64,000 bases of DNA from Thysanoteuthis rhombus. Lineage: Eukaryota; Mollusca; Cephalopoda; Oegopsida; Thysanoteuthidae. The stretch covers positions 66,033,985-66,097,984 of the forward strand of contig OY735211.1 of the NCBI GenBank assembly GCA_963457665.1. The letters run 5' to 3'. Positions within the stretch are counted from its first letter, which is position 1, and each line of letters opens with the position of its first letter. Made by a program: the position numbers and the translations under genes. The notes beneath the pieces were generated by a model. That model was given only the letters and a program-made list of their open reading frames with translations. It was not told where the DNA came from and searched no databases. Below, in pieces: positions 49,403-60,138 of the stretch.

Positions 49403-49630
49403 GTCATTCTTCATCAAGATAATGCATGTCCTCATACCGCTCGACATATTTGGTTGGAAAAAATGATTTATGCACTATACTCTCATGCCCTTGCTCCAAC
49501 TGACTATCTTTTGTTTAAGTGTTTGCAAAATCATTCTGATGAGCAAAGATCACATCAAAAAAGTGTTTGAAAATCAATTAATCATTTATTTCTGGTCAAA
49601 ATCTACCGGATTTTATAAATTTGTGAATTA
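49403..49630 (+). mobile_element. Mariner-family transposase fragment
   Basis: The plus frame from 49403 reads VILHQDNACPHTARHIWLEK then ALAPTDYLLFKCLQN, matching mariner transposases (HQDNARPH ... LAPSDYHLFRSLQN). These are the second and third catalytic Asp regions. The gap between the two Asp is ~7 residues shorter than the mariner DD34D spacing, so residues were deleted. Two stops follow in the C-terminal part. Upstream sequence to ~49291 may belong to it but is not recognisable, and no terminal inverted repeats were found. It directly abuts the truncated 5' side of the RTE copy. Confidence 0.75.
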
Positions 49631-49996
49631 CACCAAGTGAGGAAAAATGAACATTTGATGCGTACAGAAGGTTAAAAGAACACAGATGAAGTTTAAGCAT
49701 CTATTACTATGAAGCTGGCGATTTTTTTCTGTATATTCGTCTAATATCTGGCCTGCCAAATGCTTAGAGCTCGGGGGCTCAGCATTTGTCTGTGAGAATA
49801 GTTTGATTCGAGGATAAACATTGCTATTTTCTGGATGGATCCAACCATCTCTATAAGCCACTTCTCAGTCACTCAGTGACGCCCGTAGGGACGGATTCTC
49901 AGCTAGTTTTCCTGTTAACTTGATCATTAAAAATCTTGAGAATTTGATTGAAATTTTATGGAAATCATAAAAATGCTTGTTTAATATTCTTTCCAG
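49631..49996. other. AT-rich non-coding stretch
   Basis: Sequence between the mariner fragment and the first candidate exon, with no recognisable feature. The right end (TTAATATTCTTTCCAG, to 49996) is a good splice acceptor. Confidence 0.4.
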
Positions 49997-50100
49997 GAGC
50001 TTCCACGTTTGGAATGATGTTTGGATGGGACGTCCTGATCTCCCTGTCGGCTACTGTGGCTTGCAAACCATTGACCCGACCCCACAAGAGGCCAGTGATG
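49997..50100 (+). CDS. Candidate exon of an unrecognised host gene (hydrophobic segment)
   Basis: It lies between an acceptor (TATTCTTTCCAG, ending 49996) and a donor (ATG|GTAATA, at 50101). The reading frame gives [20 protein letters not shown] followed by [14 protein letters not shown]. The 104-base exon starts in phase 1 and ends in phase 0. Its base composition is clearly richer in GC than the flanks. The first part could be a membrane segment followed by a basic stretch. I do not recognise the protein. The phases do not join directly to the exon at 54033, so at least one further exon would have to lie between them if both belong to one gene. Confidence 0.4.
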
Positions 50101-50950
50101 GTAATATCATGTCATTCAAACAATAAAAAATCACCAAGACTATTAAACCCAGTATTCCCATACTTTTTCGTACTATCATCCCTTTCCAAACTATTACCTC
50201 TTTTTAGGATATAGATTTCATCAGCAACCCAGCCCGATAAAATTAATAAAACATGATACAAAGAAAATTGAAGTTTAATGATTTTAAAAATCATGATGAT
50301 CTGAACCCACATGAAGCACAGTTAAGCCTCCGTCTGCGTTATCCATCAAGCCACCGAATCTTCAATTGGGAGCAGAAGCTCGAATGACAACCTTAAGCCT
50401 ATCCTTCTTTGTGATTCGTTGGTTTTGTATCCAACCCAGGACTCGATCTTTATTTTCCCATCTACACAATTTACTCACTACTGGAGGGTAATCGATTTTA
50501 GCAAAAAATTGTGATAAAACGCAACTAATAAAATCAAGATTAACGTAAAAAGTAGTTATGAATATAATTTTTTAAAATAATACTTCAATCAATTGATGAA
50601 ACGGATTTTAAAAAATCAAGCATCTATTTTCTAACTAAAAGCATAATTGCACCAAAGTCTGATGAGATGGGATTAATTTTTCTAGGTCCAGCTCAACAAT
50701 AATAAGCAGTATCATTGTTTCCCAGATCCCTTACGAACCCCATGCACATCATTGCCCACTTGAGTCTTCCAGTGCCCCCTGGGATGATAAAGCCAATTTG
50801 AAAATCTTTGATTTAAACAGATTTATTGTTGAAATTCATTTTCAATATCCCTTAAATTTAGTACAGTACAAGGCACCGATGAGAAAAATGCTATTTTTTC
50901 AACCAGTATATAAACACAAAGGCAAATTATGAGATATAATTATTGTATAT
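50101..50950. other. AT-rich intron-like sequence
   Basis: No frame, repeat or element recognised. It follows the donor of the candidate exon and ends at a TA microsatellite. Confidence 0.4.
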
Positions 50951-50974
50951 ATAAATATATATATATATATATAT
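50951..50974. repeat. (TA)n microsatellite
   Basis: Short run of TA dinucleotides immediately left of the first solo LTR. Confidence 0.8.
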
Positions 50975-50977
50975 GGG

Positions 50978-51784
50978 TGTTCGCTGTTGGTGATGGCCCC
51001 ACAAACTATACTAAACCAGCCGTGGTTCTGGGTTAGTAAAAGAAGGCAACGAGACGGAATTTCGTTTAAATGTTTTATATAGAATATTGATTATCAATAT
51101 CTCCGGAGACGGGAAATGCCTATTCGCAGTTGAAAAGAGAGAAGGCCGATTTTCATCTAAGTACAAATGACGACTGGTCTCTCATGTCACGAACAGTAGT
51201 CTACTGAATGGTAGCAGCGGTTGACAGATACTAAGGGCGGCGTCTAACATGAGAGAGACTGGCAACGATTCTCTTCTCCAAACCTAAATTTTACTCTGCT
51301 TGCTTGTTACGAAAATCCCTCCTATTTAAGCCCTTGGTATCAACACTTTATCTCTTGTAATTGACTTCCCTTCTCTTCCTTTTCCTGTTATCTCGGTCTC
51401 TCCGGTTTACTCTTTCTTTCATAACCCCAGACACTGGCCCCATATCTGGCTTTGCTTTTGAAACCAAGGATTTGACAGATGACACTAGATTGAGAAAGTA
51501 CAGGTGACTCAACTTCCCATGACATCTCGAAAAACACATTAAGCCCTTATCTGGTCATCGCTTTTGCAACCCAGGATTTGACAGATGACACCAGATTGAG
51601 AAAGCACAGGTGACCCAACTTGGAAGCACACAATTTTCATATTATCTCGAAAAACACATTATCCCTTTTAACACAGATAACTCCTTTTGTAATAACCATA
51701 GTAATTACTGGTAATAACCATAGTAATTTTTGGTAACAACCATAGTAATTTTCAGGACACGGGGGACTCCTGGCCCCCTAGTGT

Positions 51785-51788
<4 letters not shown>
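50978..51788 (+). mobile_element. Solo LTR of an LTR retrotransposon, copy 1
   Basis: About 811 bp related over most of its length to 59193-60138. Both begin TGT and end in CCCTAGTGTCACA, fitting the TG...CA ends of LTRs. Both contain a TATTTAAGC promoter-like box and an internal ~110-bp tandem duplication. No internal coding region lies next to it. It sits between TA and CA/TA microsatellites. Family not determined. It is diverged from the other copy, so the insertions are not very young. Confidence 0.55.

Positions 51789-51856
<68 letters not shown>
51789..51856. repeat. (CA)n(TA)n compound microsatellite
   Basis: A CA run passes into about 30 TA repeats directly after the solo LTR. Confidence 0.9.
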
Positions 51857-51857
<1 letters not shown>

Positions 51858-54032
51858 TAAAAAAAATGATAGGGTTATCTATATATGGATTGGCACCTAG
51901 TAGCTAGCAGCTATTTCATTAGGTAATTTATTTTTGATAATTCAAGCATTCTGAATGTTTGTCAATCACACACTTTTTTTTCTTTTAGTTTCAAACGTCA
52001 AGCAATTCTGTGATGTATGTGTCACAGTCTCTTATATCTTTTTATTATAACCCTATAATGGTTCTATTGGCTCAGCTAGTATAATTTGCCGTTAAAGATA
52101 ACGGTTATCCGTGCTGTGAAAGATGACAACATATATGAAATACATATATGAAATATACGGATACGCATTACATCTCATGTTCGTGGATGATAGAGGTTTG
52201 CGTTGCAATGACCTTGGTGAAAACGTTTTGTTTACCACAAACAAATTTTCATTTTTTTGTTTTTGTTCTTATTACACCAAGAAGATGAATGAAATTCTAT
52301 TATTACGATATGAGCTGCATGAATGAAATTTGATTTTATCACGTAAGTTGCATCCTTTAGCATGACAGGAGACATCTGCTCGTTGATAATCATTATATGT
52401 AGGCATCCTCAAAATAATGGCAACGTAGTAAAACAGGTGAGGTGACAAAATTAATTTTTTTTTTTTATATCATGGTCTCAGGTAGTAATACCTTTATGAT
52501 TGTTAATTTAGCACTTTTTGTGCCAACTTTAGTACGTTTTCTTGGCAGGGATAAAAAACGCTATACCAGCGCAAGCATTTTGGCCATATTTGTCTATTTT
52601 AAACCATTTAAAAACTTTTTTTGATCATTTTGAGAATTCGGTGTTTGGCAAATCTTTGCTATTTTTAGCTATTTTTAAAAAAAAATAACGCTTTCAACGA
52701 GTCGAACTAGCGCAGAATATTTTCAAGTTGGCAATACTGACTTTTAAGAGGTGCGATGACTGAAATCTCGTAACCGACATTTCCTCATTTTAGATATTAT
52801 ATTCTCAGAGGAATTGCTTTAATTTAGTTTAGTTGGATGTTGTGGTAATTAGATACCATCAACCAAAACTATGGCCATTACTGTCAGCATAGGTTTCTTC
52901 AGTTTCAAGTTGGTCTGGCTGCTTGTCTAGCTATCTATATACGCATGGGTGTGTCACACATACAAGACGCACCAGTGGAGCTAATATAAACATTCTGTCC
53001 TTATTATGTCTCCAAAAAACTTTTCTTTTGAAAATTACCCTCAACAAAAAGTTCTTTTAGTTGGGGGTGGGGTCAATTGGCTAAGTGAATTTCTAGTAAA
53101 TTGACCCCTTAGTTTGTATCCGGCAGCATTCACGCTTGTTTTTTTTTTTAATATTCTGACTTCCTATGAGTGATCACTGCCCAACAAAAGGCGAGACAGA
53201 CGTGTTATTACTTTTCCTTATTTATATACAAACATTGCTTCCAGCAAATAAAATATACATGCATTTTCTAATCATCGAAACTCTACCACAAAAGGCCAGA
53301 TTATTGGAGATAACACTTAATATTCCTTGTCAACAACCAATAATTATGTATGCTTTCATGGTAGAATCTAATTCTCTAACAAAACCATGGTTCTTGACTG
53401 AATTTAGTTAGACGAAGTGTACGAACTATTGCATGTATTGGTGAAATGTAATTTATACCATAGAATAAAGTATCATGTCAGATTAGATTAGGCCGATGGC
53501 ATTTGGTCTAATCTTTTGATCTTTGCTCATCACTTCTAATATACACAGGTGAATCTAGTTTAGTGTTTGCCAAGCTTGGATGTTTGGAGCGATGGGGATG
53601 TTTTATGGGTTTACAACGCGACTCGCAAAGAAGTGCTGTTTAAAACTAGTATTAAATCTTTTTTTTTAGAGTGAGTACCAAACCTCAAGCAGTGTTCTCA
53701 CTTTCCATAATACTTCCTTGTTTTCGTTGTTTTGTTTTGCACAAAGTTTCGGTTGTGTGTTGTGCACTTAAATATAAAATCTTGCTAAATGAAAAAAAAA
53801 AAGTCAGAAGCTTCGATACAAAATAATATTTACCCTTACTGATTATCTAACCCTAATCCCTAAACCTCACTTATTGTCTCCGTAAGATAATAACAGCTTA
53901 GTTGCCGAACTTCCCTTGATCTTCTTTATTTGCATTCATTTGAGCAAACAAAAATGCACCATTTTTTGTATATATACAGCTAATATCTACACTCATTTTT
54001 ATTTCGCATTCCTTTTCCTTTTTTTTCTACAG
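51857..54032. other. AT-rich, intron-like sequence without recognisable gene
   Basis: About 2.2 kb with scattered short frames and poly-T runs. One strong acceptor-like site (CACTTTTTTTTCTTTTAG, ~51989) exists, but no donor of suitable phase follows it. The right end is the acceptor of the exon at 54033. Confidence 0.4.
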
Positions 54033-54131
54033 TCTTGGGAAATACGTCTACACGAAATATCCTCACTATGCCTGGCTATAATCGAAGTGGTGGTTTAATG
54101 GATATTACCAACGACTATAAACTGCTCAGTG
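54033..54131 (+). CDS. Candidate exon of an unrecognised host gene (phase 1-1)
   Basis: The preceding acceptor is CCTTTTTTTTCTACAG and the following donor is CAGTG|GTAAGA. Only one frame is open: LGNTSTRNILTMPGYNRSGG then LMDITNDYKLLS plus a split Gly. It is 99 bases long and starts and ends in phase 1. The split codon joins in frame to the exon at 56054, giving DYKLLSGPEYDRIDII across the junction. The agreement of two good splice sites and compatible phase with the next candidate supports a real gene. Product not recognised. Confidence 0.45.
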
Positions 54132-54461
54132 GTAAGATAGTTCTCTGGGAAAACTGTTTTTCCACGCTGGTATTCGTCCTTACGTATCGGGTTGTTTGAA
54201 CGGCCAATTCACCTACTTTAAGCAACGTGTAGTCTGTCAGCGTTGCCTTTTACTTACCCAGCATAGCTTGGTATTGCTCAGGTCTACAGCAATTCAGCGC
54301 TTCTTGAAGACCGAACTAACTACAGTAGTAAGGGTCTGCGAGACTAGCTTGCGATTGCTCGATGGCAATTTACTTTTATAGGTATTTGCTAAGTTTAGTA
54401 CACTCGCTACCAATCACCGTCACCCAGTGGTAGAGTGCTGGAGAACACTGACAGGTAACTA

Positions 54462-54649
54462 CAGGCACAAGGGCCAGATTCGGCCCACAGCAACATTTCT
54501 TGTGGCCTGTGGCCAAATTAGGTATTCATTCAAAATATCATATAATTTCTTCCAGAATACGATCGATATTTTGAAATGAATGCGTGACCTGAATAAAGAT
54601 GCAAAATTACCTATGTGGCCCACTAAATCAAAAAAGTTACCTACGCCTG
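54462..54649. mobile_element. Possible hAT-like MITE
   Basis: The ends are CAGGCACAAG and the reverse complement of CAGGCGTAGG, short imperfect terminal inverted repeats of the CAGxG type common in hAT elements. Internally GGCCAGATTCGGCCCAC is followed by TGTGGCCTGTGGCC, a pattern frequent in non-autonomous hAT elements. I could not find a matching 8-bp target duplication, so the call is weak. Confidence 0.3.
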
Positions 54650-55079
54650 CTATAGAGGGGTAGGTTCTGTCAATCTATCTCTCCTGTGATGTTGGACCCA
54701 ACGATGTGGAAGGGTTACACGACTAAGGGCCAAGTATAACCACTGAAATCAAACAGCTGTACTCGTCGGTATGGGTTGCTTGTTGACTATGGCTGCATGA
54801 TGGGGCGTCCTTTTTTTATGTTTACTGTCCTCAGTTTGGCATAAGGTCACAAATATGAGACACCTGATGAGAATGAAACTCTTTCCAGTGGTAATAGTTC
54901 ATGAGACTAGACTACTGACCCTTTATGAAGTGCCCAATATGCATTCGTAAAGTTTTTATTTTTATTTTGTAGAAAGTATTTTATCAGCATTGGATTTTTT
55001 CTTAATTTCAAGATTATGATTTGAAGATTAAAATCTTTAAATTTGCATTTTTTTCCAATTTTGACTCTCAATGTGACTA
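54650..55079. other. Non-coding sequence, nothing recognised
   Basis: Mixed-composition sequence between the possible MITE and the pyrimidine tract. No frame or repeat recognised. Confidence 0.4.
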
Positions 55080-56053
55080 TTTCACCGACCCATTCTTTCT
55101 CCCCTTTTCCCCACCCATCTCTCACTATCACTCGCTTGCTCTTCAACTTCCCCTCTCCCAATATTTACTCACATTCTCTCATTTTCCCCGTTTATCTTCC
55201 TCCTTTTCTTTTCCTCCCTATTTCTAACTGAATATATCTACCCCTTTACCCTTCACTATCTTTTTTTACTCTCACTCTCTGTCATCTTAGCTCTTCTCCT
55301 CTCTTTATTTCCTCTCTCCCTTTCTCTCTCACTCTCTCTATCCCTCACTCGCACAGCCTATCTTGCCTTTATCCCCCGTCTCTCTCATGCATTTTTCCTT
55401 CTCTTCCTTCATTTCCCATCCTCAGTCTATTTGTTTATCCCCCTGCCCCCTTCTCTCTCCGTCTCTTTTTTCCTTGTCTCTTTCTTTTCCCTTCTTTTCC
55501 TCCATCCCTCCCCATTTTCAATCTCTCTTTATCCTTAACTCTCTCCGTCTGTCTGTCTGTCTGTCTGTTGCTCTTCCTCATACAATCTCTTTTTTTATTA
55601 TCTCTTTCCACTCTCTCTCTCTATTCCTAGCTCTCTCTCTCTCTGTCTCTCTGTATGTATGTTTTTCTCCCTTGTGCTCTCTCTCTAATCCCCTCCCTTT
55701 AATCCCTCGATCTGTATGTCTGTCTCTCTCCCCCAAACTCTCTCTCTAATCCCCTCTCTTTAATCTCCTTTTTCACTCTCACTCCATTCATAACTCTCTC
55801 TCTCTCTCTGTACGTCTGTCTCTCTCCCTCATACCCTCTCTCTAACCTTCTCTCTTTAATCCCTCTTTTCACTCTCTCTCCATCCACAACTCTCTTTCTC
55901 CATCTCACTTTCTCTTCTTCCTCTCCTCTCTTGCTTCATTTCCACTCTTTACTCTCTCTCCATCCTTGACTCTCTCTGTTCATCTCTCTCTCCCTCTCTC
56001 TTTGTCTTTTCCCCGCACTCAATCTCACTCTCTCTCTCTCTCTCACTCCCCAG
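55080..56053 (+). repeat. ~970-bp polypyrimidine (CT-rich) tract ending in a splice acceptor
   Basis: The plus strand is overwhelmingly C and T, with (TC)n, (TCTG)n and CCCT-rich runs. It ends CTCTCTCACTCCCCAG at 56053, directly before a coding-like exon. Long stop-poor frames on both strands result from this composition and are not genes. The purine-rich opposite strand could form triplex (H-DNA) structures. Confidence 0.85.
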
Positions 56054-56142
56054 GGCCTGAATATGACCGGATTGATATCATCAACATGTGCCGCAAGAAA
56101 CTGATGATGATGAGGGTAAAGAAATCCACCCGACATCACGAT
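56054..56142 (+). CDS. Candidate exon of an unrecognised host gene
   Basis: An 89-base exon after a CCCCAG acceptor and before a consensus donor (GAT|GTAAGTAT). The open frame reads PEYDRIDIINMCRKKLMMM then RVKKSTRHHD, an acidic-to-basic hydrophilic segment. It enters in phase 1, as the exon at 54033 leaves, and ends in phase 0. Its GC content contrasts with the CT tract on the left and AT-rich DNA on the right. Product not recognised. An internal GG|GTAAAG site could serve as an alternative donor. Confidence 0.5.
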
Positions 56143-56381
56143 GTAAGTATTCATGACAACAGAGGAACTGCCGTAATCCCTAGATAGATTAGATTGATTC
56201 AAAAATATCGAAAACATTCATTTAAATCCATAGCATCATTATTCAATCGTCAACATACTTTTGTTGGCGTTCTATGACTTTTTAACGTCCTTGTGTATTC
56301 CGTCATAAAAGAAGGATTCTATATTTGATTCTGCGAGAAGTTTCTCGATGTATTGAACTGCTGACAAAAAATGACGCGTTG
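56143..56381. other. Intron-like AT-rich sequence
   Basis: Follows the consensus donor at 56143. Nothing else recognised up to the RTE tail. Confidence 0.4.
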
Positions 56382-57288
56382 CATCATAATTATCATCATC
56401 ATTCTTTTAACATCCGTTGTTGGACATAAACCTTCCCCAGAATCTGACACATTTCTCGATCATGGGCGTTGCAGAGCCAATATTTTCTGATTTTGTCTAG
56501 TTTATCTCTCTATCTTGTTTTTCGTCGGCCCCGATTTTGCATGTGGTCTCTGTGGATTCATGTTGTGAGTCGTCATGTCAATCGGTTGTCTTTCATTCTT
56601 GCAACATGACCAGCACATTGCCATTTGAGTTTTCTAATGGATTCTATGATGTCACTGACCCCCGTTTTCTCTCTGATGTATTGTGCTGTCATGTGATCTC
56701 TTGAGCTGTGAGGTTGAGCAAGATTCTCTCGTGTGCACGTTGCATGCTTCTCAGTTTGCAGGTTTGTCTTTTGGTTAGATTCCATGTCAGCCCCATAAGT
56801 GACTATTGGGAGGATGCATTGGTTGTATACTCTTCTTTTCAGGATTATTGGGATCGCCTTGTTTTTGAAAGTTGAGCTTGCTTTGCCAAAGGCTTGCCAT
56901 CCTAGGGTGATTCTCCGCTTGATTTCTTCTTGTCTTCAGAGTTTCAAAGAGATTCGTCGTCCTGAGTCGATGTAGTGGTCTATTTTCCCCAGTTTTCCAT
57001 CTTTGATTTTGACAGTTATGTCCTTATTCTCGATGTGATTGTTGCACATGATTTTCGTTTTACTGAAGTTCGTGTGTAGGCTGACTTTTTTTACTTTCTT
57101 TGCTTATTTCATCTAGCATTAGTTGGAGGTCATGTAGGTTCTGTGCAAAAAGGAAATGTCATCTGCAAACCTGTGGTTACTTAGATATTCACTGTCTATT
57201 TTGATTCCTCTATTTTCCCAGTCCAGGTTACGGAAGATCATCTCGAGGCAGGCTTAAAGGAGTTTGGATGAGCTGGTATCACCATGAT
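56382..57288 (-). mobile_element. RTE-clade LINE, second 5'-truncated copy
   Basis: Collinear with the element at 48039-49290 on the same strand, with a shorter ATC-type 3' end at 56382-56404. Readable pieces include YLSNHRFADDISFL (~57190-57140, RT motif C with both catalytic Asp kept), IREKTGVSDIIESIRKLKWQ and CAGHVARMKDNRLT. It has many frame breaks, and its 5' truncation lies downstream of that of copy 1. It lies in the presumed intron after the exon at 56054. Confidence 0.8.
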
Positions 57289-57609
57289 CTGCATGCGTCC
57301 CATAGAGTAAAACAAATGATTGTCTGGAAGTAACAGATTTGGATAACATGAATCTCCAATCCCAACTTCATGGTAGGTTTTGCGCTGTAGTAGTATTAGA
57401 TGTAATAGGATTGTCAATTATTATCAACACTAGTGAATATTAGCATCTAACAATACGAGAACAAATAAGAAAAGACTATAGCTATGAGCAACATCTGCTG
57501 ATCAAGCCTTCGTTACCTAATTGGTAAGGCGCAGACAAAGTAAGACAAGCTCCTAAAGATGAGGAAAACCAGTCCAAAACTTGCCAAAAGATAATTCTTT
57601 TCTTTGCAG
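57289..57609. other. Non-coding sequence, nothing recognised
   Basis: No family recognised. The right end, AATTCTTTTCTTTGCAG, is a strong acceptor-like site ending at 57609. Confidence 0.4.
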
Positions 57610-57693
57610 ACCCATGCTGTGTATTTAACAGTCTGGGAATACCAGTCTGATATTTGCAATAAAAATAATATTTCTATCATTAATGTTGACTAG
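57610..57693 (+). CDS. Possible terminal exon of the same host gene
   Basis: After a strong acceptor, phase 0 (the phase in which the exon at 56054 ends) reads THAVYLTVWEYQSDICNKNN then IISV-like ISIINVD and a stop TAG (57691-57693), 27 codons. The phase match and acceptor are suggestive, but the frame is short, AT-rich and unsupported by similarity, so this could be chance. Confidence 0.2.
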   Translation, partial: THAVYLTVWEYQSDICNKNNISIINVD

Positions 57694-57810
57694 TTCTTAC
57701 TTAATTCTAATTTTTAGTTTCTCTTCACCACAACTTGTATTCACCCCGTACATACATTGATAGTTGAAATCCAATTTTAATACTGGTTATCTTATTGTTC
57801 TCAATTTGTG

Positions 57811-57914
57811 AGACCCGTAAATTGAGAACCATACAACGTGCACATGAAAGAATTATGCTAGGACTCAAAGGAAAAAACCACAAGACAGCACAGTACATCT
57901 GAGAAAAGACGAGA
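57811..57914 (+). mobile_element. Short RTE LINE fragment, plus strand
   Basis: About 104 bases matching the internal part of RTE copy 1 in the opposite orientation: CGTAAATTGAGAACCAT, GTGCACATGAAAGAATTATG and AAGACAGCACAGTACATCTG are nearly unchanged (protein RKLRTIQRAHERIMLGL). It has neither the 5' nor the 3' end of the element. Its right border coincides with the point where the 190-bp satellite resumes. Confidence 0.8.
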
Positions 57915-59192
57915 AATTTTTTACAGCTCACTTATCTATGTGCTAGAAGTGCCTTCTCGACCAATAGTGGCTATTTCCATCAAATTGGGCTTATTTCAAA
58001 AATACATCAAATCCACCGAATTCAATGGTACCGTTGCAATCAGCACGTCAAACTACACCTGAAAAAGCCATAAAATCAATAGGTAAAAATGACATTCAAA
58101 ACATCATTTTTGACGGCTCACTTATGTATGTGCTAAAAGTGCCTTCTCGACCAATAGAAGCTATTTCCATCAAATTGGGCTAAATCGAATATTACATCAA
58201 ATCCACCCGATCCAATGGTACCGTTGCAACCAGCACGTCAAACAACGCCAGAAAAAGCCACAAAATCGATAGGTGAAAATGACATTCAAATGACCATTTT
58301 TGACAGCTTACTTATGTATGTGCTAGAAGTGCCCTCTCGACAAATAGCGGCTATTTCCATCAAATTGGGCTGAATCGAAAAATACATCAAATCCACCCGA
58401 TCCAATGGTACAGTTGCTATCAGCACGTCAAACTACGCCAGAAAAAGCAATAAAATCGATAGGTAAAAATGACATTCAAAACACCATTTTTGATGGATCA
58501 CTTATGTATGTGCTAGAAGTGCCCTCTCGACCAATAGCAGCTATTTCCATCAAATTGGACTTAATTGAAAAATACATCAAATCCACCCGATTTAATGGTA
58601 CTGTTGCAATCAGCAGGTCAAACTACGCCAGAAAAAGCCATGAAATCGATAGGTAGAAATGACATTCAAATGACCATTTTTGACAGCTAACTTATGTATG
58701 TGCTAGAAGTGCCCTCTCGACAAATAGCAGCTATTTCCATCAAATTGAGCCAAATCGAAAGATACATCAAATCCACCCGATCCAATGGTACAGTTGCTAT
58801 CAGCACGTCAAACTACGCCGGAAAAAGCCATAAAATCGATAGGTGAAAATTATATTCAGAAGACCATTTTTGACAGCTCACTTATGTATGTTCTAGAAGT
58901 GCCCTCTCGGCCATGGCGGCTATTTCCATCAAATTGGGCTGAATGGAAAAATACATCAAATCCACCCAATCCAATGGTACCATTGCAATCAGCACGTCAA
59001 ACTACGCCAGAAAAAACCATAAAATCGATAGGTAAAAATGACATTCAAAACACCATTTTTGACGGCTTACTTATGTATGTGCTAGAAATGCATTTTTGGT
59101 CAATTGTGGTTATTTCCTTCAAATTGGGTTAAATCGAAAAATACATCAAATGTAGCCGATTCAATGGTACAGTTGCAATCAGTGCGTCAAAC
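57915..59192 (-). repeat. 190-bp satellite, inverted orientation, left part of distal array
   Basis: About 6.7 monomers on the minus orientation, mostly the B class (GCTCACTTATGTATGTGCTA, AGTGCCCTCTCGACCAATAG). It starts mid-monomer at TTTTACAGCTC next to the RTE fragment and is interrupted at CGTCAAAC by the solo LTR. Confidence 0.9.
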
Positions 59193-60138
59193 TGTGGCGT
59201 TTTCTCTGTTGGGGTTGTTCCAACAAACTATACTAAACCCAGCCGTGGTTCTGGGTTAGTAAAAGAAGGCAGCAAAACAGGATTTTGTTTATATGTTTTA
59301 TATAGAATATTGATCATCAATTATCTCTGGAGACAGGAAATGCCTATTTGCAGTTGAAAAGAGAGAAGGCCGATTGTTATCTAAGTCAAAATGACGACTG
59401 GTCTCTCATATCACGAACGGTAGTCTACTGAATGGTAGCAGCGGTTGACAGTCACTAAGGGCGGATGGCTGACACGAGAGAGAGAGCTGGTAACTACTCC
59501 CTTCTCCAAACCTAAATTTTACTCTGCTTGCTTGTTACGAAAATACTTCCTTATTTAAGCACTTGGGATCGACACTATATCTCTTGTAACCGACTTCCCT
59601 TATCTCTCCCTCTCCTGCCATCTCGACCTTTCCGGAAAAACCCAAAACATTGACCCTCATTCATCTTGCGACGCAGGTCTGTTCAATATCATAAATTAGT
59701 CTCCCCCTCTCCCAAGGTCTCTGCAAATAACTTTTCTTTCATAAGCTTTTACTCTCTCTCTCTCTCTAGATCCCAAAGACTGACCCTCATATCTGGCTTT
59801 GTTTTCAAACCAAGGATTTGACGGATGACCCTAGATTGAAAAAGTACAGATAACTCAACTTCCCATGACATGGTCATCGAATCGGGAACAAAACCTTTTT
59901 CCAAAAGCATTTGTTTTTGCAACCCAGGCCTTGACAGATGACACCACATTGAAAAAGCACTGGTGACCCAACTTCCTATGACATCTCGAAAAACACATTA
60001 TCCTTTTTAACACAGATAACTCTCTTTTGTAATAACAATAGTAATTTCTGGTAATAACCATAGTAATTTTTAGTAACAGCGAGAGTAATTTTCGTAATTT
60101 TAAGGGAAACGGGGGACTCCTGGTCCCCTAGTGTCACA
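59193..60138 (+). mobile_element. Solo LTR of an LTR retrotransposon, copy 2, inside the satellite
   Basis: About 946 bp, TGTGGCG ... GTGTCACA, flanked by AAAC at 59189-59192 and again at 60139-60142, a 4-bp target site duplication. The satellite monomer continues in register on both sides (CGTCAAAC | AAACTACGCC). It is related to 50978-51788 over most of its length and includes a TATTTAAGC box. No internal region remains, as expected after LTR-LTR recombination. It inserted after this part of the array had formed. Confidence 0.7.

Noticed and set aside
53160-53411. 81-residue frame at 53.2-53.4 kb.
   Set aside because: AT-rich, no similarity or splice context, and a length compatible with chance.
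54420-54460. tRNA-like A box (AGTGGTAGAGTGCTGG).
   Set aside because: No B box follows at a suitable distance; a chance match is likely.
55021-56217. Stop-free Ser/Leu/Pro-rich and Arg/Glu-rich frames on the two strands of the pyrimidine tract.
   Set aside because: Low-complexity CT/GA sequence gives such frames automatically. No start context or similarity supports a protein.
59193-60138. Interpretation of the 0.8-0.95 kb repeat as a MITE.
   Set aside because: Beyond the first four bases the ends are not inverted repeats. TG...CA ends, a 4-bp duplication and a TATA-like box fit a solo LTR better.
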